DNA from: Selenomonadaceae bacterium
Lineage (GTDB): Bacteria; Bacillota; Negativicutes; Selenomonadales; Selenomonadaceae
DNA: 14,123 nucleotides
Assembly: GCA_016280345.1 (NCBI GenBank)
Contig: JAEEGN010000126.1
Location: 1-14,123 of the forward strand
Direction of reading: 5' to 3'
In this document: piece after piece, positions 1 to 4,991 of the stretch
How positions within the stretch are numbered: position 1 is the stretch's first letter
How the letters are laid out: each line of letters opens with the position of its first letter
Made by a program: the position numbers and the translations under genes
The notes under the pieces: model-generated
What the model was told of the DNA's origin: nothing
Databases searched by the model: none
What the model saw: the letters and a program-made list of their open reading frames with translations, nothing else

Positions 1-1
1 C

Positions 2-253
2 GGCGAGGCGGGACGCATCTATCTGGAGAACCTGCCGGACCCGCAGGGCGAACGCCGCGACATGGAGGAACGGGCGGCGTTCGACGAGCGTCTGGCGGGA
101 CTCGCGCCCCGGGCGAAGCGGCTGCTCTGGCTGCTTTTCGGGGAAACCCTGACGCAGCGGGAAGCGGCCCGGCACCTCGGCATGACGCAGCAGGCGGCGT
201 CGGCGATGAAGCGCCGGGCGCTGGAAAAGTTGCGGGAGGAGGTGAGAATATAA
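2..253 (+). CDS. Sigma-70 region 4-like helix-turn-helix protein, 3' part only
   Basis: The reading frame is open from the first base, so the gene begins upstream of the window; 83 residues are visible before a TAA stop. The C-terminal half reads as a sigma region 4 helix-turn-helix: a helix around LAPRAKRLLWLLF, then LTQREAARHLGMTQQAASAMKR, where 'LTQREAA..LG.TQ..A' is the classic turn plus recognition helix, and a basic tail. A Met at 62 is internal and has no Shine-Dalgarno sequence, because the preceding bases are in-frame coding sequence. It is probably an ECF-like or phage/ICE-type sigma factor or a sigma-like activator, binding promoter -35 DNA or an operator. Codon use and GC are high like the housekeeping genes, unlike the next two genes. 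A strong terminator follows four bases after the stop. The N-terminal part needed to tell a true sigma factor from a stand-alone region 4 protein is outside the window. Confidence 0.7.
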   Translation, partial: GEAGRIYLENLPDPQGERRDMEERAAFDERLAGLAPRAKRLLWLLFGETLTQREAARHLGMTQQAASAMKRRALEKLREEVRI

Positions 254-256
254 TTT

Positions 257-306
257 AGAGGAGCTGTCGCACGTTTTATTTTACGTGCGACAGCTCCTCT
301 GTTTTT
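257..306 (+). terminator. Intrinsic terminator with perfect 18-bp stem
   Basis: Bases 257-274 (AGAGGAGCTGTCGCACGT) and 283-300 are perfect inverted repeats around an 8-base T-rich loop, and the plus strand continues with GTTTTT (301-306). It ends the sigma-like gene. On the minus strand the hairpin is followed by AAATTATA, not a U tract, so it would only weakly stop the converging CPCC transcript. Confidence 0.9.
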
Positions 307-312
307 CTAAGG

Positions 313-558
313 TTATACGGCTTCCTCAATCTCTCTGGCGGTTTTATAACAGGTACCCTCATACGAGATAGGCTTTCCTGTCTTTCGGTAATAAGCTCTC
401 GCTTCGTTCAAGGAGAGGTCATTATTGGGCATATCCCGCTCATCAGGGTTCATGTTGCTTGCATAATCGTTACACCATCCGCAAACGGGACAGGTCTCAA
501 AATCATCAACCATTGCTTCGCCACAGCAGGGGCAAGGAATCTTAAACTCCTCTCTCAT
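313..558 (-). CDS. CPCC-family cysteine-rich small protein (possible immunity protein)
   Basis: This 81-residue protein begins with ATG behind an excellent AGGAGGG site seven bases upstream. It opens with the CPCC motif (C9, C11, C12) and continues with CPVCGWC (C23, C26, C29), giving two knuckles that would bind zinc or form a rubredoxin-like site. A short charged segment and 'NNDLSLNEARAYYRKTG' follow, which is the usual tail of the CPCC (Cys_rich_CPCC) family. Molecular function is not established for the family. Members are found next to toxins of polymorphic or contact-dependent systems, so an immunity role is plausible. It lies 27 bases downstream of the toxin-like gene on the same strand, the normal toxin-then-immunity order. 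Base composition is clearly AT-richer than the rest of the window, suggesting transfer. Family assignment is firm; the immunity role is inference. Confidence 0.85.
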   Translation of the reverse strand: MREEFKIPCPCCGEAMVDDFETCPVCGWCNDYASNMNPDERDMPNNDLSLNEARAYYRKTGKPISYEGTCYKTAREIEEAV

Positions 559-581
559 GAAAATCCCTCCTCAACAATATT

Positions 582-854
582 CTACTTCTTCCTTAGCGCC
601 ATTGCAAGGTATTCTTTGGGCAAATATATCTTTATCCTTGCTTTTTCCAAGTCGAAATAAGTTTTGATTTCTCCTTCATTTGTTCCGCTTACCAAACGTC
701 CCGTTCGCAAATTATAGCGACGAAAAACCTTGACATCTGGCTGGTACCAGTCTAAATACGCTGGAGCAGCTTCCGCATTCAGCAAATCCGCTGCTTCTTG
801 TTTCCAGGCTTTCAATGACAGCCCCATATCCCTGGCGTGTTTCTCATGATGCAT
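582..854 (-). CDS. BECR-type nuclease toxin domain-like small protein
   Basis: The product is 90 residues from ATG at 854, chosen because AAAGGA lies six bases upstream. A GTG in frame at 941 would give 119 residues, and the frame stays open further up to a TAG at 1008-1010. The sequence starts MHHEKHARDMGLSLKAWKQ and later has RRYNLRTGRLVSG and EGEIKTYFD. A 'KHA..MG......W...A..LLN' helix followed by a 'RY....G.l..g...G.IKTYF' strand pair is the pattern I associate with small RNase-like C-terminal toxin domains of the barnase-EndoU-ColicinE5/D-RelE (BECR) kind in phage head and polymorphic toxin proteins. Candidate catalytic residues are the N-terminal His cluster, Arg, Thr and Tyr. There is no signal peptide, membrane segment or delivery domain, so it looks like a detached tip. 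The CPCC gene follows directly. It could also be an unrelated phage-derived domain. Confidence 0.6.
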   Translation of the reverse strand: MHHEKHARDMGLSLKAWKQEAADLLNAEAAPAYLDWYQPDVKVFRRYNLRTGRLVSGTNEGEIKTYFDLEKARIKIYLPKEYLAMALRKK

Positions 855-1070
855 GTCGTGTCCTTTCGTTGCGGTTTCCGAAGAAAACACCGGCTTGTCA
901 TGAGGGAAGCCAAGCCGTACGAAAACAGCGCTTTTGCCCACGCCGACCGTTCCTATACGCTCCGTAAAAAAGCCCCTATCCGTCCTAAGCTTCCTGTCCC
1001 AAGCCGTCTAATTCTGATTGTATCATAAAATCCTGCTCTTGTCTTAAATCCTTGAGCAAAGAAGAACTCT

Positions 1071-1099
1071 TTCTCTTGCCCACCTTTCTGTGCTACAAT
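1071..1099 (+). promoter_or_regulatory. Probable extended -10 promoter of apbE
   Basis: TGCTACAAT at 1091-1099 is an extended -10 element (TG, one base, TACAAT). The -35 position 17 bases upstream reads TTCTCT and is poor, as is common for extended -10 promoters. The leader to the apbE ATG would be about 34 bases. Confidence 0.5.
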
Positions 1100-1139
1100 G
1101 GGAGCGTGCTTTGATTTTAGGCAAAAAAAGGTGGTTTTC

Positions 1140-2144
1140 ATGCGGTTTGTTATCGTGCCGCTGCTCTGCTGCCTGCTGCTGGCGGGGTGCGGGGAGCGCG
1201 AGGCGCCCCGGACGGCGGCGCGGTCGCTGCTGGTTCTTCACACCGTGGCGTCGCTGATGGCCGAGGGACCGGGGGCGGAGGCGGCGGTGGAGGAGAGCGC
1301 GGCCCGGCTGAAGGAGCTGGAACTCCGGCTGGATCCGGACCAGCCCACCAGTGATATCGCCCGGCTGAACGCTGCCGCCGGCCTCGAGCCGGTGACGCTG
1401 TCGCCGGAGGTCTATCATTTGCTGGCGGTGTCCCGGGAACTCTCCATCCGAAGCGGCGGCGCCTGGGACGTGACCATCGGGCCCTTGAGCCGTCTCTGGC
1501 GGGAAGCGCTGGCGAAGGGGGAACTGCCGGACAACGAGGCGGTGGCCCGGACCCGGGCCCTTGTGGACTGCTGGAATCTCCAGCTCCTGCCGAACGGGCA
1601 GGCGATGCTCACGGAGCCGGGTATGGCGGTGGATCCCGGCGGCGCCGCCAAGGGGCTGGCCCTGGACGAGGTCCGCCGCATCTACGCCCGCCATGGCGTC
1701 AAGAGCGGTCTCATCAGCCTGGGGGAAAGCGCCGTCTATGCCGTGGGCCGGAAAGCCGACGGCGAGCCCTGGCAGATCGCCCTGCGCCATCCCCGGGAAC
1801 CGCTGCCGGCCCGGCTGGGGCGATTGCCGCTTACCGACGCGGCCCTGTCCGCTTCGGGGGATTACGAGCAGTTCATCGACGTGGACGGCACCCGCTTCCA
1901 CCATATCCTCGATCCCTTCACCGGCTGGCCGGTAGTGAACGGCACCGCCGCCGTGGCGTTCCTGGTGAGCGGGGAAAACCCGGACGCCGGCCTGGTCGCG
2001 GATATCCTGTCCACGGCGCTCTTCGTCATGGGCCCGGAAAAGGGGCTGCCGTTCCTGGAAACGCTGCCCTTCCCCTCCGACGCGGTGTTTGCCGACGCAA
2101 AGGGAACGGTACGGACGACGGCAGGCTTTTCGCTGACGCCGTGA
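1140..2144 (+). CDS. apbE: FAD:protein FMN transferase (ApbE), lipoprotein
   Basis: ApbE transfers FMN from FAD to a Thr or Ser of exported redox proteins such as RnfG/NqrC-type subunits or flavin-binding reductases. The ATG at 1140 gives a 334-residue protein with a lipoprotein signal: a short hydrophobic run and the lipobox LAGC with Cys17. AGGTGG sits five bases upstream, whereas an in-frame ATG at 1098 overlaps the promoter -10 and has no ribosome site. Family landmarks in order are SGGAWDVTIGPL (105-116), VDPGGAAKGLALDEV (164-178), SLGESAVYAVG (193-203, where most members have GGN), SASGDYEQF (237-245), the hallmark HHILDPFTGWPV (254-265), and ADILSTALFVMG (287-298) with the metal-binding Asp288 and Thr292. 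Length is normal. The acceptor protein is not in the window. The gene stands alone, with its own promoter and a terminator shared with dut. Function is confident; the GES for GGN change is a small oddity. Confidence 0.95.
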   Translation: MRFVIVPLLCCLLLAGCGEREAPRTAARSLLVLHTVASLMAEGPGAEAAVEESAARLKELELRLDPDQPTSDIARLNAAAGLEPVTLSPEVYHLLAVSRELSIRSGGAWDVTIGPLSRLWREALAKGELPDNEAVARTRALVDCWNLQLLPNGQAMLTEPGMAVDPGGAAKGLALDEVRRIYARHGVKSGLISLGESAVYAVGRKADGEPWQIALRHPREPLPARLGRLPLTDAALSASGDYEQFIDVDGTRFHHILDPFTGWPVVNGTAAVAFLVSGENPDAGLVADILSTALFVMGPEKGLPFLETLPFPSDAVFADAKGTVRTTAGFSLTP

Positions 2145-2157
2145 TGCAAACGCAAAG

Positions 2158-2192
2158 AAAAAGCCCCGACGGATTTGCCGCCGGGGCTTTTT
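2158..2192. terminator. Bidirectional terminator between apbE and dut
   Basis: AAAAAGCCCCG (2158-2168) and CGGGGCTTTTT (2182-2192) form a perfect 11-bp stem with a 13-base loop that holds a further CGG/CCG pairing. A-tract and T-tract flank the GC core symmetrically, so it ends both the plus-strand apbE and the converging minus-strand dut transcript. Confidence 0.9.
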
Positions 2193-2207
2193 CGCGTTTA
2201 TTTATCC

Positions 2208-2663
2208 TTACCGCTCGCCGGTGGAGCCGAAGCCGCCCCGGCGGGCCTCGCCTTCGCCGGGGACGTCGCCGTCCACGGTCAGATAGCGGTAGAAGATGCC
2301 CTGGGCCACGCGTTCGCCCCGCTCGATCTCGACAGGGACGTCACTGTGGTTGATCAGCGGCACGAAGATATGGCCCTCGTTTTCCTCGTTGCCGTAGTAA
2401 TCGGCGTCGATGATGCCCTGGTCGTTGACGCAGGACACCAGGTGGCGGATGGCGAAGCCGGAGCGCACGTGCAGTCCCAGGTATTCGTCCGCCTCCATGT
2501 AAGCCTTGAGCCCGGTAGGTACCAGCGCCATCTGATGCGGCGGAATCGTCACCGCCTCGGCGGCGGCGATGTCGTAGCCGGCGCTCCGCCCGGTCCTGCG
2601 CCGCGGCAGCCCGATGCCCTGCCCGGCATAGGCGCTGACCACTTCAAACCCTCGTTTCCTCAT
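2208..2663 (-). CDS. dut: dUTP diphosphatase (dUTPase)
   Basis: This enzyme hydrolyses dUTP to dUMP and pyrophosphate, keeping uracil out of DNA and feeding thymidylate synthesis. The 151-residue product carries all five motifs of the homotrimeric family: SAGYDIAA (27-34), RSGFAIRH, CVNDQGIIDADYYGN with the catalytic Asp, GERVAQGIF, and the glycine-rich C-terminal RRGGFGSTG that closes over the nucleotide. The YYGNEENEGHI extension after motif 3 resembles Firmicutes and phage enzymes. ATG at 2663 has GGGAGG six bases upstream; a longer start at 2693 would lie in the loop of the hairpin behind hfq and lacks a ribosome site. It is the last gene of the minus-strand operon, after hfq, with an intervening hairpin that may reduce read-through. 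All key residues appear present. Confidence 0.95.
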   Translation of the reverse strand: MRKRGFEVVSAYAGQGIGLPRRRTGRSAGYDIAAAEAVTIPPHQMALVPTGLKAYMEADEYLGLHVRSGFAIRHLVSCVNDQGIIDADYYGNEENEGHIFVPLINHSDVPVEIERGERVAQGIFYRYLTVDGDVPGEGEARRGGFGSTGER

Positions 2664-2677
2664 ATCGTCCCTCCCAG

Positions 2678-2710
2678 GAAAAGACCGCCGCAATCACTGT
2701 GCGGCGGTCT
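2678..2710 (-). terminator. Hairpin terminator or attenuator between hfq and dut
   Basis: A 10-bp perfect stem (2682-2691 with 2701-2710, AGACCGCCGC) and a 9-base loop follow hfq on the minus strand by 24 bases. Only three to four U residues follow the stem before the dut ribosome site, so it should be a leaky terminator that lowers dut expression relative to hfq. Confidence 0.65.
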
Positions 2711-2734
2711 CTTTCCTCGTTTGCCGGAAATCGG

Positions 2735-3019
2735 CTACTCCTTCGCTTCCTCCCGGGGCGCCGACGACGCGTCCCTCTTCCCGGCACCCTTCTCGAAGTC
2801 GAAGCCGCCGGCCAGCGGACGCATCGGCGTGATGGTGGAAATGGCGTGCTTATAAACCATCTGCTGCTTGCCCGCCGCTTCCAGCACCACCGTGAAGTTG
2901 TCGAAGCCGCGCACGTTCCCCTTGAGCTGGAAACCGTTCACCAGATGGATCGTAACGCCGACATTCTCCTTGCGCACCTGATTGAGAAAGCTGTCCTGCA
3001 AATTGATGCCTTTTGTCAT
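2735..3019 (-). CDS. hfq: RNA chaperone Hfq
   Basis: Hfq is a hexameric Sm-fold ring that pairs small RNAs with mRNAs. This 94-residue copy starts MTKGINLQDSFLNQ with Gln8 and Asp9 of the proximal U-binding face. The Sm1 region is VTIHLVNGFQLKGNVRGFDNFTVVLE, given here as VTIHLVNG, FQLKGNVRGF and DNFTVVLE. The Sm2 motif is VYKHAISTITP with the invariant Lys-His. The rim reads RKEN (16-19), as in many Firmicutes, not the RRER of enterobacteria, which predicts weaker rim-dependent annealing. A C-terminal tail of about 25 residues, rich in Lys, Glu, Ala and Gly, follows the core; it is longer than in Bacillus and shorter than in E. coli. ATG at 3019 has GGAGAGG upstream. It sits 36 bases after miaA, the classical miaA-hfq order, and is probably co-transcribed with it. 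Confidence 0.97.
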   Translation of the reverse strand: MTKGINLQDSFLNQVRKENVGVTIHLVNGFQLKGNVRGFDNFTVVLEAAGKQQMVYKHAISTITPMRPLAGGFDFEKGAGKRDASSAPREEAKE

Positions 3020-3055
3020 GAGAACCTCTCCCCGTGTTCATGAATAATATACTCT

Positions 3056-3994
3056 TTATTTCGTCATTTCCGGGAAAAATCCTGCCGCCGTCCGCAAAAC
3101 TTTTGCCAAAAGGTCGGAAATCGGCACGTCGTCCGCGTCCAGCCAACGAACGTACGGCATGCTCCGGTACCAGGTGAACTGGCGCTTGGCGAAGCGGCGC
3201 GTCGCACGCTTGATGGCGGCGGCGGCTTCGGCCAGCGTCATCTCACCGGCAAGGCAGGCGGCCATTTCCTTGTAGCCGATGCCCTTCATCGCCGGAGCGT
3301 CCCGCGAAACGCCGGCGGCCAGCAGCCCCCGCACTTCATCGGCAAGCCCCGCCGCCATCATCGCGTCCACCCGCCGGTCAATGCGCTCGTAAAGGCTCTG
3401 GCGCTCCCGCCGCAAGCCGATGACCAGCGCGTCGTAAACGAGACCGCCCGCCTTCGCCCGGGAAATCGTCTCCCGGCCGCCGCGGCAGACCTCGAGGGCC
3501 CGGATCACCCGACGCAGGTCGTTGACGTGGAGCCGCGCCGCCGCCGCCGGGTCCGCCGCCGCCAGCAGGGCGTGGACATGGGCGCGTCCCTTTTCCTCCG
3601 CCAGCGCCTCTAGCGCCCGGCGATAGGCTATATCCTCCTTCGCCTCGCTGAAGGCGTACCCCTCCAGCAGCGCCTTCACGTAGAGCCCGGTGCCGCCGGC
3701 GAGGACGGGGATGCGTCCCCGGGCCTGAATGGCGGCAATCCGCGCCGCCGCCAGCCGCTGAAAATCGCTGACGCTGAAAGGCTCTGACGGATCGAGGATA
3801 TCGACGAGCTCGTGGACGACGCCGTCCCGTTCCGCCGCCGATGGCTTGGCGGTGCCGATGTCACAGCCGCGGTAAACGAGCATGGAGTCGCCGGAAACGA
3901 CGTCCGTATCCAGCGCCTTCGCCAGCGCCACCGCCAGCGCCGTCTTGCCCACAGCGGTAGGGCCGAGGAGGGCGATGAGGGGGCCGGCCGTCAT
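3056..3994 (-). CDS. miaA: tRNA dimethylallyltransferase MiaA
   Basis: MiaA adds a dimethylallyl group to N6 of A37 in tRNAs that read UNN codons, the first step to (ms2)i6A. The 312-residue product has the P-loop GPTAVGKT (11-18), the SGDSMLVYRGCDIGTAKPS segment with the catalytic Asp that contacts A37 (the usual Gln before Val is Leu here), LVDILDPSEPFSVSDFQ, GGTGLYVKALLEGY, NDLRRVIRALEV, and the C-terminal KRQFTWYRSM tRNA-binding stretch. Length is normal. Its ATG overlaps the TGA of the upstream hydrolase as ATGA, so translation is probably coupled and no separate promoter is expected. hfq follows. Lacking an obvious miaB in the window, nothing can be said about the methylthio step. Confidence 0.97.
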   Translation of the reverse strand: MTAGPLIALLGPTAVGKTALAVALAKALDTDVVSGDSMLVYRGCDIGTAKPSAAERDGVVHELVDILDPSEPFSVSDFQRLAAARIAAIQARGRIPVLAGGTGLYVKALLEGYAFSEAKEDIAYRRALEALAEEKGRAHVHALLAAADPAAAARLHVNDLRRVIRALEVCRGGRETISRAKAGGLVYDALVIGLRRERQSLYERIDRRVDAMMAAGLADEVRGLLAAGVSRDAPAMKGIGYKEMAACLAGEMTLAEAAAAIKRATRRFAKRQFTWYRSMPYVRWLDADDVPISDLLAKVLRTAAGFFPEMTK

Positions 3995-4668
3995 TCGAGG
4001 CTGATGGCCTCGCCGGGCTTCACGATGTGGACGACGGCCCGGGTGGAGTCCTCCGTCACTTCCTTATACCGCTCCACGTCCTGCTCGATGACGGGCCAGG
4101 TGTTGTAGTGGATGGGTATGACGTGGCTGGTATTGAGCCACTGGGCCGCCATCACCGCGTCCTCGAGACCCATGGTGTAGTTGTCACCGATGGGGAGCAG
4201 GGCGTAGTCGATGGAGTCCTTGCGGCCGATGAGCTTCATGTCGTGGAAGAGGGCCGTATCGCCGGCGAAATAGACGGTGCGGCCGCCCATCTGGATCACG
4301 AAGCCGCAGGCGATGCCGCCGGCCACGCCGGAGCTGTGGAGCGCCAGCGTCATACGAACCTTGCCGAAGGGGAGCTTCACCGAGCCGCCCAGGTTCATGC
4401 CGTGGCTCTTGATGCCGGGGGCCTGCGCCTCGCAGACGCCGATGACCTCGGGAATGGCGATGATCGTGGCGCCGGTCCTTTTCGCGATGGCCGGCGCGTC
4501 GCCCAGATGATCGCCGTGCGCGTGGGAGACGAGAATGTAGTCGCAAGCCACTTCCCCGGGTTTGATGGCCGCCAGCGGATTACCGGTCAGGAACGGATCC
4601 GCCAGGACCTTGTGCTGGCCGTCGTCCAACAGGAAGCAGGCATGGCCGTAATAGGTGTATTGCAACAT
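3991..4668 (-). CDS. UPF0173 family metal-dependent hydrolase (metallo-beta-lactamase fold)
   Basis: A cytosolic metallo-beta-lactamase fold protein of the UPF0173 (YtkL-like) family; the substrate is not known. The 225-residue product starts MLQYTYYGHACFLL, typical of the family, and has a complete di-metal site: HAHGDH (His49, His51, Asp53, His54), His111 in LALHSSGV, Asp137 in YFAGDTAL and His187 in IPIHYNT. GDNYTMG (161-167) is another family signature. The start at 4668 has AGGAGGG seven bases upstream. It is the first gene of the operon and overlaps miaA by four bases (ATGA). Its constant pairing with miaA may mean a nucleotide- or RNA-related substrate, but that is guesswork. Family assignment is very secure. 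Confidence 0.93.
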   Translation of the reverse strand: MLQYTYYGHACFLLDDGQHKVLADPFLTGNPLAAIKPGEVACDYILVSHAHGDHLGDAPAIAKRTGATIIAIPEVIGVCEAQAPGIKSHGMNLGGSVKLPFGKVRMTLALHSSGVAGGIACGFVIQMGGRTVYFAGDTALFHDMKLIGRKDSIDYALLPIGDNYTMGLEDAVMAAQWLNTSHVIPIHYNTWPVIEQDVERYKEVTEDSTRAVVHIVKPGEAISLE

Positions 4669-4687
4669 GAAAATCCCTCCTATGAAT

Positions 4688-4735
4688 TTTTATTCTATTT
4701 TATATGATACCAAATTCTTTCCTTTCCGAAAAGAC
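4688..4735 (-). promoter_or_regulatory. AT-rich promoter region of the hydrolase-miaA-hfq-dut operon
   Basis: Read on the minus strand this AT-rich stretch offers two -10-like hexamers, TATCAT (4704-4709) and TAGAAT (4692-4697). No good -35 lies 16-18 bases upstream of either. It is the only AT-rich block before the first gene and the ribosome site follows directly, so promoter activity is likely although the exact elements are unclear. Confidence 0.35.
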
Positions 4736-4760
4736 CGAAAAATGATTTCCGGGGAGGCCA

Positions 4761-4936
4761 GAGAACCGGCGCGAATTCCTTCTGCCGCTCCGGCGACAGG
4801 GCCAGCGCTTTCCTGGTCTTCTCCGCCGACAGGTTCATCGTCTTCATCAGGTTCCGGCGTTTTCCGGCAGCACCTGCCGGATTCCCATTTTGACGCCTCC
4901 CTTACGTTCCTCCTTCATCTTCATTTCCAAGGTCAT
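4761..4936 (-). pseudogene. Frameshifted C-terminal remnant, Rpn-family-like
   Basis: From ATG 4936 the minus strand encodes MTLEMKMKEERKGGVKMGIR and then nine more residues to a TGA at 4847-4849. Moving one frame at that point gives LMKTMNLSAEKTRKALALSP and then ERQKEFAPVL. A single lost C in the ACC run just before the TGA would restore one continuous reading. The combined string looks like the tail of Rpn-family recombination-promoting nuclease/transposase-like proteins: a charged 'M..EMK..EER..G...G' helix, then a short helix-turn-helix-like end such as 'L...MNLSAEK....L.LSPE...'. The N-terminal nuclease domain is absent, since the fusA terminator lies immediately upstream. After FAPVL the frame runs on without family-like sequence to a TAG at 4695-4697. 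The coding resemblance is judged by eye, so family assignment is tentative. Confidence 0.4.
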
Positions 4937-4950
4937 AGGCGCACCGTTTC

Positions 4951-4987
4951 TGAAAAGGCCGGCAGATTCGCTCCGCCGGCCTTTTCA
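4951..4987 (-). terminator. Intrinsic terminator of the EF-G-like gene
   Basis: A perfect 13-bp inverted repeat (TGAAAAGGCCGGC at 4951-4963 with 4975-4987) around an 11-base loop lies four bases after the EF-G-like stop. The U-run is inside the 3' arm (CCUUUUC). The symmetrical A and T tracts make it potentially active in both directions. Confidence 0.85.
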
Positions 4988-4991
4988 TTGG

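Noticed and set aside
953..1141. A 62-codon minus-strand frame upstream of apbE
   Set aside because: It covers the apbE promoter, has no ribosome site and no coding character.
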